This document shows, piece by piece, positions 1 to 8,098 of a stretch of 64,000 nucleotides of DNA. A program made the position numbers and the translations under genes. Under the pieces are notes generated by a model. It was given only the letters and a program-made list of their open reading frames with translations, ran no database searches and was not told the DNA's origin. The DNA comes from Clostridiales bacterium. Its GTDB lineage: Bacteria > Bacillota > Clostridia > Peptostreptococcales > Anaerovoracaceae. Location of the stretch: assembly GCA_012841925.1 (NCBI GenBank), contig DUTT01000052.1, positions 124,001-188,000 on the forward strand. The letters are read 5' to 3'. The number at the start of each line of letters is the position of its first letter. The stretch's first letter is position 1.

Positions 1-1241
1 TCTTCCAGATGGAAGTCCAGCTTTGGCCCATAGAACGCGCCGTCTCCTTCGTTGATCTTATACGGGAAGCCCAGCTCGTCCATCGCTTCTTTGAGCGACT
101 GCTCGGCGCGCGCCCATTCTTCCTCCGTGCCCATCGAGTTTTCGGGGCGCGTGGAGAGTTCGATGTGATATTGGAAGCCGAACACGCTGTATATGTAGTC
201 GATGAACTGAACGACGCCTTTCAGCTCGTCTTTTGTCTGCTCGGGCAGCATGTAGATGTGCGCATCGTCCTGCGTAAACGTCCGCACCCGCATCAGCCCG
301 TGCAGTGCGCCGGACAGCTCGTGCCTGTGCACCTGACCGAGTTCGGCCACGCGCATGGGGAAATCCCGGTAGCTGTACATTTTGTGCTTGTAGGCCAGCA
401 GAGACCCCGGGCAGTTCATGGGTTTGATCGCATAGTTCATGTCGTCGATCGTCGTAAAGTACATGTTTTCTTTATAGTGATCCCAGTGACCCGACGTGTG
501 CCAGAGCTCCTCGTTCAATATGAGCGGCGTTTTGATCTCGTCGTAGCCGTGTTCCGTGTGCGCTTTCCGCCAAAAGGCTTCGAGTTCGTTGCGGATGATC
601 ATGCCTCGCGGCAGAAAGAACGGGAAGCCGGGTCCTTCGTCGAGGATGGCGAACAAATCCATCTCGCGGCCGATTTTCCTGTGATCGCGACGCTTTGCTT
701 CTTCTAATTTCTGCAGATAGTCGTCGAGCATCGATTTTTTAGGAAAGGTTACACCGTAAATCCGTTGCAGCATCTTGTTCTTCTCGCTGCCCCTCCAGTA
801 CGCACCCGCAACGGACAGCAGCTTAATCGCTTTGATGCCGCCTGTAGAGGGGAGATGCGGACCGGCGCAGAGGTCAGTAAATCCCTCCTGCTCGTAAAAC
901 GTAATCACCTCATCTTCGGGCAGATCGTCGATCAGCTCGACCTTGTACACTTCGCCCTTCTTTTCCATATAGGAGCGGGCTGCTTTGCGATCCATCGCCT
1001 GGCATACCAGCGGAAGATCCTGCTTTACGATGGCAGCCATTTCTTTTTCGATTGACAGAAGATCTTCTTCCGTAAACTTGTGCTCCAGATCGATATCGTA
1101 ATAAAAACCGGTATCGATCGCCGGGCCGATGCCGAACTTCGCATCGGGAAACAGCCTCGATACCGCATGGGCCATGATGTGGGCCGATGTGTGCCATAGT
1201 GCGTGCTTTTCGTCTTCTGTTTCGAAACGTACCTGTGCCAT
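1..1241 (-). CDS. thrS: Threonyl-tRNA synthetase, short form (3' end outside window)
   Basis: Charges tRNA-Thr with threonine in the cytoplasm. 413 codons are visible; the rest of the catalytic core and the anticodon-binding domain lie beyond the left edge. The ATG at 1241 has an AGGAGGT site 6 nt upstream. The protein starts straight in the editing (SAD) domain: H17-x3-H21 and C125-x3-H129 form the usual editing/zinc site. Class II catalytic motifs follow, including NCPG and an RHE...GLMRVRTFTQDD stretch. The N-terminal TGS domain (about 60 residues) found in most bacterial ThrRS is missing and no in-frame coding for it lies upstream, because the promoter sits only about 75 bp before the start. 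The gene has its own promoter and a terminator-like hairpin in its leader. Identity is certain; the short form is seen directly. Confidence 0.97.
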   Translation of the reverse strand, partial: MAQVRFETEDEKHALWHTSAHIMAHAVSRLFPDAKFGIGPAIDTGFYYDIDLEHKFTEEDLLSIEKEMAAIVKQDLPLVCQAMDRKAARSYMEKKGEVYKVELIDDLPEDEVITFYEQEGFTDLCAGPHLPSTGGIKAIKLLSVAGAYWRGSEKNKMLQRIYGVTFPKKSMLDDYLQKLEEAKRRDHRKIGREMDLFAILDEGPGFPFFLPRGMIIRNELEAFWRKAHTEHGYDEIKTPLILNEELWHTSGHWDHYKENMYFTTIDDMNYAIKPMNCPGSLLAYKHKMYSYRDFPMRVAELGQVHRHELSGALHGLMRVRTFTQDDAHIYMLPEQTKDELKGVVQFIDYIYSVFGFQYHIELSTRPENSMGTEEEWARAEQSLKEAMDELGFPYKINEGDGAFYGPKLDFHLE

Positions 1242-1258
1242 AAGCGGACCTCCTGTAT

Positions 1259-1288
1259 AAAAATGCCCAATCACCTTCGGTGCTTGGG
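1259..1288 (-). terminator. Terminator-like hairpin in the thrS leader
   Basis: On the minus strand CCCAA-g-CACC, loop GAA, GGTG-a-TTGGG is followed by CATTTTT. It lies between the thrS promoter and the thrS ribosome site, so it could attenuate thrS, end readthrough from the upstream pilus operon, or both. The leader is too short for a T-box and no clear antiterminator is visible. Confidence 0.6.
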
Positions 1289-1316
1289 ACATCGATTGCG
1301 ACACTTCTCAACGCAC

Positions 1317-1344
1317 ATTATATCTTTTCACAGCCTCTTGTCAA
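1317..1344 (-). promoter_or_regulatory. thrS promoter
   Basis: Perfect TTGACA (1339-1344) and TATAAT (1317-1322) separated by 16 bp on the minus strand. The -35 box overlaps the stop codon of the preceding pilus-operon gene, so thrS is transcribed independently of that operon. Confidence 0.85.
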
Positions 1345-1793
1345 GCCGGCTCCCATTGATATACAGCGGTTCGCTGCATACAGGTGACGCTGATAAAAGG
1401 GAGCCTGAACATCTCTCGTCCGCTGTAGGTCAGTTCGACGGACACCGCCGGACAGCCCGGCAACAGCCCGCGCTCGCCCGCCTCTTCGTAGCCGCTCTCG
1501 TCATCGAAAATTTCAATGCGTGCGGAAAGTACGCCCGGCGCTTCGAACGGCGGAGCGACTGATGCCCGTTGCAGCAGATCGCACGCCAGGTGGTCCGCTG
1601 CCCATTTATCGATGCACAGCAGACCACCGGAATACGAATCCTCATCCAGGAGAAGCGCTGCCCCGCAGGCGATCTCCTCGGCCAACTCCTTGAGCGCACG
1701 CTGTGCACGCGCGTATCGGTCCATATCGCTCCACTGGCACATAAAGCTCATGTAGAGCAGCAACATAGCCAGAAACACCAGAAAAACCTTCAT
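1341..1793 (-). CDS. Small membrane-anchored protein of a Tad-like pilus operon
   Basis: 150 residues with one hydrophobic N-terminal segment (about residues 2-18, opening MKVFLVFLAM) and a soluble remainder with cysteines, fitting a TadE/minor-pilin-like exported subunit. It is the last of four consecutive small genes whose products start with MK followed at once by a membrane segment. The ATG follows AAGGAG by 5 nt, and 9 nt separate it from the preceding gene. The stop codon overlaps the -35 box of thrS. No prepilin-peptidase motif of the G/xxxxE type is obvious. The structural role is inferred from position; the protein itself is not recognised by motif. Confidence 0.7.
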   Translation of the reverse strand: MKVFLVFLAMLLLYMSFMCQWSDMDRYARAQRALKELAEEIACGAALLLDEDSYSGGLLCIDKWAADHLACDLLQRASVAPPFEAPGVLSARIEIFDDESGYEEAGERGLLPGCPAVSVELTYSGREMFRLPFISVTCMQRTAVYQWEPA

Positions 1794-1802
1794 GCCTTCT
1801 CC

Positions 1803-2237
1803 TTATTGAGAAAGCCGCTCGCTTACGGTCGCACTATCGACGGTGAACACGAGCAGATTCTCCTTCTCTTTGATGCCGAACAGTCTGGCCCCCGCCATCA
1901 CCGGGCCCACCGGTACCGAGATTTTATAGTAGATCAACCCGCGCAGCGGATCGTATGCCGTTTCCCCATGCGTCCCTAAACGCCTGTAAACGGGCTCATC
2001 CGTCGCCTCGATGGAAACGGCAGCCGGATCGATATCGAGCACACCTGCAATGCGACTGCGCAGAGATTCGCAAATCTCATCGGTAAAACAGCCGGCTTGT
2101 CGCGCCTGCTCCTTGGCTACATACACGCAATCCGACAGCAGTCCGATTCGCGCATGGTTGATCTGGTCCAGCGAAAACTGTAAAAGAAATACCAGAAGCA
2201 GCGGCAGAACGGCCAGGAGAACAAGGAATTGTTTCAT
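1803..2237 (-). CDS. Small membrane-anchored pilin-like protein
   Basis: 144 residues. The start chosen is the ATG at 2237 (MKQFLVLLAV), which overlaps the upstream stop as ATGA and is preceded by a weak GGAAGG. One N-terminal membrane helix is followed by a soluble domain with two cysteines and a mixed alpha/beta composition, as expected for a TadE/F-like or minor-pilin subunit. It lies inside the pilus operon between another small anchored protein and the last operon gene. It could also be a periplasmic-side assembly factor; no catalytic motif is visible. Confidence 0.68.
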   Translation of the reverse strand: MKQFLVLLAVLPLLLVFLLQFSLDQINHARIGLLSDCVYVAKEQARQAGCFTDEICESLRSRIAGVLDIDPAAVSIEATDEPVYRRLGTHGETAYDPLRGLIYYKISVPVGPVMAGARLFGIKEKENLLVFTVDSATVSERLSQ

Positions 2238-2398
2238 GCCGGCCCTTCCGGACTGTCTTCCATGCGTCGCATTTCCGCCTCTCGAATCCACACCCGCTGC
2301 AGGGTGGACGACACGCTCTTTTCATCGCCCCCTGCAATCATCGAAAATAGGTGAATCCCTAGAATGAGCATGGCTATCAGAACGATCAACTGTTTCAT
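2234..2398 (-). CDS. 54-residue membrane-anchored peptide of the pilus operon
   Basis: A short gene starting MKQLIVLIAM at 2398 and ending in a TGA that overlaps the next ATG. Residues 2-22 form a hydrophobic segment, followed by a charged, partly helical tail of about 30 residues. Size and shape are those of Flp-type pilins or other Tad mini-proteins, but the classical Flp processing site is not evident. The N-terminus closely resembles those of its neighbours (MKQ plus a V/L/A-rich helix), which suggests duplication. Translation of the following gene is probably coupled to it. Confidence 0.65.
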   Translation of the reverse strand: MKQLIVLIAMLILGIHLFSMIAGGDEKSVSSTLQRVWIREAEMRRMEDSPEGPA

Positions 2399-2410
2399 CT
2401 CACACTCCGC

Positions 2411-2569
2411 TCAGGAACCCGATGCGCTGTCGAATTCGTCGACCAGGTTTTCAATCCGGCTACCCACGTAGTCGCCCATCGAATCCGCCTGCTCACTAAA
2501 GTTCAGGACGATTGTGCCGATTGCGATTCCCAGCAGGACCATCGCAGCAAGTACTACCATCTGTTTCAT
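2411..2569 (-). CDS. 52-residue membrane-anchored peptide, possible Flp-like pilin
   Basis: Starts MKQMVVLAAM at 2569, preceded by GGAAAG. A hydrophobic helix (about residues 3-24, with glycines) is followed by an acidic, serine-rich tail of about 28 residues. It is the first of the four small genes and follows the two TadB/C-like genes directly. In Tad systems the major pilin is a protein of about this size, so this and the 54-residue neighbour are the best candidates for the fibre subunit. Against that, no leader peptide with a Gly-x4-Glu processing site is visible. Confidence 0.62.
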   Translation of the reverse strand: MKQMVVLAAMVLLGIAIGTIVLNFSEQADSMGDYVGSRIENLVDEFDSASGS

Positions 2570-2592
2570 AACGCTTTCCTTTCCGCAGGACA

Positions 2593-3240
2593 TCAATAGA
2601 TGCCTGTCAACAACTCTCTCTGTTGGATAAAATATGCGATATATATAAAGTTGAGCAATACGATCATCGCATTGGCAACGACTGGAAAGTACACGAGATC
2701 GCTGACCCACTCGTCGCGCTTCTTTTGAGCCGTTTTGTGCTTCTCACGCAGGAGATCGCGATAGGCTTCCACCGTGCTCAAAAGCTCGGTTGGAGCGATG
2801 TGTTCCCATTCGATAAACAGCTTTGCTACGTCTCTTGCGTAATCCTCTTCAAAAGTCCGGTAAAACACTTCTTCAGCCAGCCCGGCTTCGGAAATCCGCA
2901 GACGGTGTGCCATATCCCGAAAAACACCCTGGAGGCTGTCCGACACCTCGGCGAGCTCCTCCAGCAGAAGATCCCGGCTCATGCGGCAATCTCTACCCAT
3001 CGCGATGACGTGGCGGATGTACGACAGGCATTCGGTCAGCTCGCGCTCGCACATGCGCTTTTTCTGTGCATGAACTGCGACTTCAGTAAGGCGGCGAATC
3101 CGACTCTTTAAAAACCGCTTCCGGACGTAGGAGCCAGCCTGATGACCGACGTCGGCAAGCCGCCCCGGCTTTGCCGGTATCCGAAGCCACCATCCGGTCC
3201 AAAACAGCACCCCGCCGAGTCCGAGTACGAATACACTCAA
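2593..3240 (-). CDS. TadC-like inner-membrane assembly protein
   Basis: 215 residues with a membrane segment at each end (about 3-20 and 185-205) around a helical, charged cytoplasmic region, resembling a reduced type II secretion F-domain protein. The start is TTG at 3240, with AAGGAGG 6 nt upstream. In Tad systems TadB and TadC form the membrane platform on which the ATPase acts; this gene follows the larger TadB-like gene by 38 nt. Sequence similarity to classical TadC is weak, and the assignment rests on order, topology and the F-domain-like helices. Confidence 0.65.
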   Translation of the reverse strand: MSVFVLGLGGVLFWTGWWLRIPAKPGRLADVGHQAGSYVRKRFLKSRIRRLTEVAVHAQKKRMCERELTECLSYIRHVIAMGRDCRMSRDLLLEELAEVSDSLQGVFRDMAHRLRISEAGLAEEVFYRTFEEDYARDVAKLFIEWEHIAPTELLSTVEAYRDLLREKHKTAQKKRDEWVSDLVYFPVVANAMIVLLNFIYIAYFIQQRELLTGIY

Positions 3241-3278
3241 TGCATTCCTCCTTGAATATCTCCAACGACTTCCGCTTG

Positions 3279-4226
3279 TCAGTAGTCGATTTTCTGATTG
3301 CGGAGAAGTTCCAGCGCCGCCAGGTTACCGATAAAGAGCATCAGTCCCAGGGTTAGAAACAGCAACCCTTCCGGTGTGGCGATCTGGTTTCGCACAAGCG
3401 TTGAAGTGCTCAGGCCGAGATAGCGTACCGCCATCCACAGCGTAGCCGCGTATAGAAACGGGATGAGCAGTACCGTCATCCGGACCGCTTCGCTGTTCAG
3501 CCGGTCGCGTTCGTGAACCCGCTTATGCGCCTCGGTTAACTGGTCTGAAATATCTCGAAGTCCGGCCGAAACGTCGACGCCTTTTTCTGCAGCCGTTCGG
3601 ATGCAGACGCCGAGCATTTTCCCCCACATGGTGCCGGCCGAAAACGAGAACCGCCGAACGGCTTCCCTGATTTCTGTCGCACTGCCGGCGCTTCGAAGCT
3701 GAAGAAGAAGCGTCGTAAGCAGCTTGCGGAATACCGGATACTCTCCGCTTCCCGCCAGTACACCTTCGATCGCCTCGTAGATATTTTTATGATTCGACCA
3801 GTAGTGCCTGTATAGTTCCGACAGAAGAGGCAGCCCTTCCCGGCTTCCCTTTTTCCTTTGAAGCTCCAGTTTCAGAATGAGAAAGAGAACGGGCATAACA
3901 GCGATGATCGCAGACAGCGCCACGGATACCAGGAGCGTGTAGTTCCTATGCATTACGAGCAAGACGAGCGCAAACGTACTACCGATCGCAGCAAAGACGA
4001 TTCGCTCATCCGGAGCACGCCTAAAACTCGCGCCTAAAAGATCGCGGACATAGCGGACCGGCCTGGAAAGCGTTTTAAGCTCTCTTCTGGACGTGCGCAG
4101 TCTGTGGCGCATGCGCCACCTCAGGAGCAGCAGCCGAAGATCGCTAAAGAACAGGAGGACCCATCCGACTGCGTAAAGGATCGCGAGAGCGACTTCTATG
4201 CACGCGTCCAGTCCACTGGTTTTCAT
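3279..4226 (-). CDS. TadB-like inner-membrane platform protein
   Basis: 315 residues. Hydrophobic segments at about 10-30, 75-95, 98-115, 255-275 and 285-305 surround a cytoplasmic helical region with the pattern expected of a T2SS F domain (leucine-rich helices, then AGTMWGKMLG and GVDVSAGLRD). The ATG overlaps the stop of the ATPase gene (ATGA) and has AAGGAG 7 nt upstream, indicating coupled translation. It probably anchors the ATPase and helps extract and polymerise pilins at the membrane. Confidence 0.75.
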   Translation of the reverse strand: MKTSGLDACIEVALAILYAVGWVLLFFSDLRLLLLRWRMRHRLRTSRRELKTLSRPVRYVRDLLGASFRRAPDERIVFAAIGSTFALVLLVMHRNYTLLVSVALSAIIAVMPVLFLILKLELQRKKGSREGLPLLSELYRHYWSNHKNIYEAIEGVLAGSGEYPVFRKLLTTLLLQLRSAGSATEIREAVRRFSFSAGTMWGKMLGVCIRTAAEKGVDVSAGLRDISDQLTEAHKRVHERDRLNSEAVRMTVLLIPFLYAATLWMAVRYLGLSTSTLVRNQIATPEGLLFLTLGLMLFIGNLAALELLRNQKIDY

Positions 4227-5635
4227 CCCGTTTCTCCTTCTGCGAAAACGCCGATTTTACTCGCAATCGGGGATGCCCCGGCAAGCGCATGGAGCGCTTT
4301 CTGCATGCTGCAGAACGCCTCCGGGTCGGTTTCCTCTGCATATTTCTGATGAGCAGCATCCATGTCAGGGAAAAACGTCCACGCGTCCTGCGACACATCG
4401 TAATCGCACATCACCCGCACAGAGACGTGTCCCCCGCCATCAACGCCCATCTCACAGATGCTCTTGAGACGCTTTTGCCTTTTATCCGGAAGCTGAATAA
4501 AATGAAACAGGTAGTCAAATGCAGCACCGACTCTCCGCATCGTCCGCTCTGTATCGCCTCCGGTCGCATGCACAATCTCGTCGGCCGCCTCCAGCGGAAA
4601 CTGTGCAGGATCTCCGGTATGGAACGTCAGCTTCATGCGCTTGGTTCCTTTGCCTGCAATTTTGACAGCCGTGCTCAAAGCGATGCCATCTCTTGCTTCC
4701 GCCAGGATGAAGTAGTCCGCATCGCTTCGAAGCAGGCTTTTAGATATGCGCAACAGCTCCTCGCCATCAGCCAGAAGCTGAAGAACAGGCGCACCTCGGT
4801 TGATATCGTGCAGCGGAATCTCCGGATCGGTCTCGACCATAACTCCCTCCAGAGCAGGATCTTCGTAACTCTGCCACGTCGCTAGAAACGTAGTCTTCGC
4901 CGTCCGGACCGCTCCGAGAAACACGACGTTGAATCCAATCCGCACCATGGAGCGGAAAAGAGGAATTGCCTCGACCGGTATCGTTCCCCGCTTCGCTTGT
5001 TCCTCAAAGCTCAATATCGGTATGATGTATCTGCGGAACACGATGGCACCCTGCCCTTTTTTGGCCATCGGCTCCTCGTAAATCGTAACGCGCGTCCCGT
5101 CGAGCAGATAGATCTCGTGATACATCCGATCCGAACGCTGCTCGGGATTGACCAGCAAAAACGCGCGTATCAACTGCTGCTTTCGTTCCTTTGTAATTCG
5201 CTGTTCTTTGAGTGCCATACGCCCGCCTTCCAAAAAGTAGATGCGCTCACCGATAATCTTGGCCGAGCTGCTTTGGGTGTAATCTGTCCCGAACCACTCG
5301 CTGATGCCGGCAAGACCCCAGTTTTCATGATACACAGCGTCGGTTAAGCTCGAATACCAGGCCGGATACTCGACGGTACCGGCGCCCAGCTCGTGGATCA
5401 GCGATTCAATCCGATCTTTAAAGTAAGACACTTCACGCTCATAGCCGATGATGGCTTTTTTCTGGATGTCGAGCAGCGACTTCGTATTTTCTTCTTTTTC
5501 CCATTCAGCAAAGAACGCCTGCTTGACCTGTTCGCAAAGGTGAACAAACGACTGGCCGGCACTCTGCGCATGGACAGAAGAATCCGGCATCACGGACCGG
5601 CTTTTGATATATTCCTGAATCTCGCGAGGTTCCAT
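4223..5635 (-). CDS. Divergent CpaF/TadA-type secretion ATPase
   Basis: 470 residues. The C-terminal half is a T2SS/T4P ATPase: a P-loop-like stretch at 241-249 (GAVRTAKTT), a Walker-B-like segment (DYFILAEARD) and a His box (TFHTGDP). It would power pilus assembly from the cytoplasmic face. The Walker A glycine before the lysine is alanine, departing from GxxxxGK[ST]; Lys247 and Thr248 are kept. The N-terminal 200 residues are a divergent CpaF-type domain. The first ATG (5635) overlaps the upstream gene by 46 nt; the ATG at 5590, overlapping the upstream stop as TGATG, is a serious alternative. Neither has a strong ribosome site. Confidence 0.85.
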   Translation of the reverse strand: MEPREIQEYIKSRSVMPDSSVHAQSAGQSFVHLCEQVKQAFFAEWEKEENTKSLLDIQKKAIIGYEREVSYFKDRIESLIHELGAGTVEYPAWYSSLTDAVYHENWGLAGISEWFGTDYTQSSSAKIIGERIYFLEGGRMALKEQRITKERKQQLIRAFLLVNPEQRSDRMYHEIYLLDGTRVTIYEEPMAKKGQGAIVFRRYIIPILSFEEQAKRGTIPVEAIPLFRSMVRIGFNVVFLGAVRTAKTTFLATWQSYEDPALEGVMVETDPEIPLHDINRGAPVLQLLADGEELLRISKSLLRSDADYFILAEARDGIALSTAVKIAGKGTKRMKLTFHTGDPAQFPLEAADEIVHATGGDTERTMRRVGAAFDYLFHFIQLPDKRQKRLKSICEMGVDGGGHVSVRVMCDYDVSQDAWTFFPDMDAAHQKYAEETDPEAFCSMQKALHALAGASPIASKIGVFAEGETG

Positions 5636-6393
5636 GGATCTTTGACCCTTTCTGCAATCGGTTCTGCGTTCATGTCGTTCAAGATGAGATTTGCGGCGCA
5701 GCGTATATCGGACTCAAAAGACCGGTCGCGATAGTGGATGAGGCACCGGCCTTCCGTTTCGGCCAGTAGCCCCTGTGGCGATTCTCTCACCGTATAAAAC
5801 GGCTGTTCGAAACCATCGAGCCTTTCCCTGATGTAGGAAAGGGAAAACGGATTGTGTTCCCGATAGCGGTTGACGAGGCAGCCAATCGTGGAAACATTCA
5901 ACTTCCGGTACAGCGGGATGAGCCGCTCGAATCGCCGCACGCTGCTCTCGGCCTGAAGCATCACGAGAAATATGCCGTGCGCAGCGAACAGAGACCCCAG
6001 AGCCAGGCCGTGACCGATATGACTCCCGCTGTCGCAGAGTATGAGATCAAAACACTCCCTCAGATGCTTCAGCAGATGATCTGAATGGTTTGGGTGATAC
6101 TTTCCGTCTCCGTTCAGCGGATCAGCCCCGGATATAAAATGCAGGTTTCCTCTGCATCTGGACCGCGCTGCAACATCGTGCACATCGAGCAGACCTTCGG
6201 CCAGTTCCGGGCGGAGGCGGTCGAAGGATTCCTGCGACCCGGTGGTGTAATACGTTCCCGAGTCTTCTTCCGTATGGATGACGAGTACTTTCCAGTCCGG
6301 TCTAGCCCTGGCAATCAGCTCTCCCGCTGACTGGCACAGCATACTCGTGCCGCACTTGTGATCCACGCCGAAAAATGCATAAATACCTCTCAT
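5590..6393 (-). CDS. CpaE/TadZ-like ParA-family localisation protein
   Basis: 267 residues with the fold pattern of a MinD/ParA-type protein: an N-terminal strand and loop (FFGVDHKCGTSM), a central LILCDSGSHIGHG segment and CLVNRY near residue 175. In Tad systems the TadZ/CpaE protein positions the apparatus. The deviant Walker motif here lacks GKGGVGKT, so it may not hydrolyse ATP. The ATG overlaps the stop of the CpaB-like gene as ATGA and has GGAGGGG upstream. Confidence 0.75.
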   Translation of the reverse strand: MRGIYAFFGVDHKCGTSMLCQSAGELIARARPDWKVLVIHTEEDSGTYYTTGSQESFDRLRPELAEGLLDVHDVAARSRCRGNLHFISGADPLNGDGKYHPNHSDHLLKHLRECFDLILCDSGSHIGHGLALGSLFAAHGIFLVMLQAESSVRRFERLIPLYRKLNVSTIGCLVNRYREHNPFSLSYIRERLDGFEQPFYTVRESPQGLLAETEGRCLIHYRDRSFESDIRCAANLILNDMNAEPIAERVKDPWNLARFRNISKAGP

Positions 6394-7028
6394 GATTGCC
6401 CCTCCGCATAAACGATTAGATTCCTGCCGCCCGCTTCAGTTACTGTTCGGTAAAGCTCGAGATATTCTGAAGGCGTGCAGATGATTTCGAGCCCAATCGC
6501 TTCGTTCGCATCGGGCATGCGCTCGAGCATGGCCTCAGCCGCTTGCCCGTCGGCTGAGATCGTTCTCCCGCTTTTATCCTTTATATAGGCCACGCGATGG
6601 GTGCCCAGCACGTCTTCGTCCTGCACCGACACAAGCGTGACAATGTCGCCCGGACGAATCGCCGAACTCATCGATGCAATCCAGGACTCAGGGATTACAA
6701 ACACCGACTCCTCCGGGTTCACATCTCTGCTTTCCTCTGTGAAGAACCGATCGCTCACCTGTTGGTTGGCGACAATCGGTACCGTTGTTACAAGTCCGAT
6801 GATCGATTCCGCCTCTCCCGTCCGCAGTGCGCCTTCGATTTCGTTCTCCGGCAGAACGCGTATTGTTTTCAGATGCGAAGGTAAAATGACCTCTCCGGAA
6901 CGGATGTCTTCTGCAGCGGCCAGAAGCGGTGTAAACAGAACTGCCTCCCGCCCCCGGGTTTCCCAGAGTACAAGAAGACTGAAACTTGCAATCATCATTG
7001 CCAACCCGAGAATCATCCTCCGCCTCAT
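6390..7028 (-). CDS. CpaB-like protein with SAF domain
   Basis: 212 residues from the ATG at 7028 (MRRRMILGLA). An N-terminal membrane helix (about 5-22) is followed by a SAF-type domain (AAAEDIRSGEVIL, then SDRFFTEES) and a GDIVTLVSVQ segment typical of RcpC/CpaB proteins of Tad systems. It acts outside the membrane, in other species near the secretin; no secretin gene is visible here, as in Gram-positive Tad loci. It is the first operon gene, with a promoter about 50 bp upstream. An in-frame ATG at 7076 would place the start inside the promoter region and is less likely. Confidence 0.8.
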   Translation of the reverse strand: MRRRMILGLAMMIASFSLLVLWETRGREAVLFTPLLAAAEDIRSGEVILPSHLKTIRVLPENEIEGALRTGEAESIIGLVTTVPIVANQQVSDRFFTEESRDVNPEESVFVIPESWIASMSSAIRPGDIVTLVSVQDEDVLGTHRVAYIKDKSGRTISADGQAAEAMLERMPDANEAIGLEIICTPSEYLELYRTVTEAGGRNLIVYAEGQS

Positions 7029-7080
7029 GCTATGCCAACCTGCACTTTCCAATTTTCCGATAATACCATATTTTGACATT

Positions 7081-7109
7081 ATCCTACACGAAGCCCTGCT
7101 TTTTGTCAA
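7081..7109 (-). promoter_or_regulatory. Promoter of the Tad-like operon
   Basis: TTGACA at 7104-7109 and TAGGAT at 7081-7086 with a 17-bp spacer, minus strand, about 50 bp before the CpaB-like ATG. Confidence 0.65.
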
Positions 7110-7173
7110 GATATATTTTCCATAATTGTAAATTTATTCTATTTGAATTGGGGTTTTATTCCCTGCCTTCCTA

Positions 7174-7182
7174 TGGTATTAT
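7174..7182 (+). promoter_or_regulatory. Possible extended -10 promoter of nfnAB
   Basis: TGG-TATTAT at 7174-7182, about 70 bp upstream of nfnA. No good -35 box at 17 bp; the TGn extension supports it. Confidence 0.4.
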
Positions 7183-7254
7183 ATGTTCGTTGATTTTCAC
7201 GATTGCCGCAACAAATCCGGCGATTGCGGAATACATCCAAAGGAGGATCGAAGC

Positions 7255-8097
7255 GTGTATAAAATCTTAGAGAAAGAATGTCTCAACCCCACCGTCACGC
7301 GCATGGTAATCGACGCACCTGCGATTGCTGCGAAGGCGGAACCGGGCCAGTTTGTCATCCTGCGCGTCGACGAGAACGGCGAGCGCATCCCGCTTACCGT
7401 TGCGGACTTCGACAGAAAAAAAGGAACGGTCACTATCATATTCCAGATTGTCGGTGCGACGACGGAATTGTTAAACGCAAAGAACGAAGGCGATTCGCTG
7501 CAGGACTTTGTCGGGCCGCTGGGAATTCCATCTGTAACGGAAGGCCTTAAGAAAGTGGCTGTCGTCGGCGGGGGCGTCGGTTGCGCCATTGCATTTCCGG
7601 TAGCGAAAAAACTCCACGAACAGGGAACGGTAGTTCACTCTGTCATAGGATTCAAATCGGAAGATCTCGTCATTTTGGAAGATGAGTTCCGGGCGGTCAG
7701 CGACCATGTCGCGATGATGACCGACGATGGGAGCTACGGCGAAAAAGGTCTGGTCACCGATGCGCTTCGAGCCCTGCTGGATGCCGGAGAACAGTACGAC
7801 GAAGTCATCGCCATCGGCCCGCTGATCATGATGAAGTTTGTCAGCCTGCTTACGAAGGAATACGATATAAAAACCGTTGTCAGCATGAACTCGATTATGA
7901 TCGACGGTACGGGTATGTGCGGCTGCTGCCGGCTGACCGTTGGAGGCGAAACGAAATTTGCCTGCGTCGACGGTCCCGAATTCGACGGTCATCTCGTCGA
8001 CTACGACGAAGCGATTCAGCGCAGTCTCATGTACCGGGAGTTTGAAGAGGAGGCGCACGAACACGTCTGTAACCTCTTTAAGATGGAGGTGAAATAA
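7255..8097 (+). CDS. nfnA: Ferredoxin:NADP+ oxidoreductase, NfnA-type subunit
   Basis: 280 residues of the dihydroorotate-dehydrogenase-electron-transfer-subunit family. An FAD-binding barrel comes first (GQFVILRVDENG, then RIPLTV), then an NAD-binding Rossmann segment (VAVVGGGVGCAIA), then a C-terminal cysteine cluster for a [2Fe-2S] centre (MCGCC...C near residue 235). With the next gene it should form NfnAB, which couples NADH and reduced ferredoxin to reduction of NADP+ by electron bifurcation. The GTG at 7255 has AGGAGG 8 nt upstream. One nucleotide separates the two genes. A sulfide-dehydrogenase (SudBA) role is possible because these families overlap. Confidence 0.9.
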   Translation: MYKILEKECLNPTVTRMVIDAPAIAAKAEPGQFVILRVDENGERIPLTVADFDRKKGTVTIIFQIVGATTELLNAKNEGDSLQDFVGPLGIPSVTEGLKKVAVVGGGVGCAIAFPVAKKLHEQGTVVHSVIGFKSEDLVILEDEFRAVSDHVAMMTDDGSYGEKGLVTDALRALLDAGEQYDEVIAIGPLIMMKFVSLLTKEYDIKTVVSMNSIMIDGTGMCGCCRLTVGGETKFACVDGPEFDGHLVDYDEAIQRSLMYREFEEEAHEHVCNLFKMEVK

Positions 8098-8098
8098 C

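Noticed and set aside
910-1311. A frame overlapping thrS whose start lies in the thrS leader and could be read as a leader peptide.
   Set aside because: It has no ribosome site, runs far into thrS in another frame, and has no run of threonine codons that would suggest attenuation.
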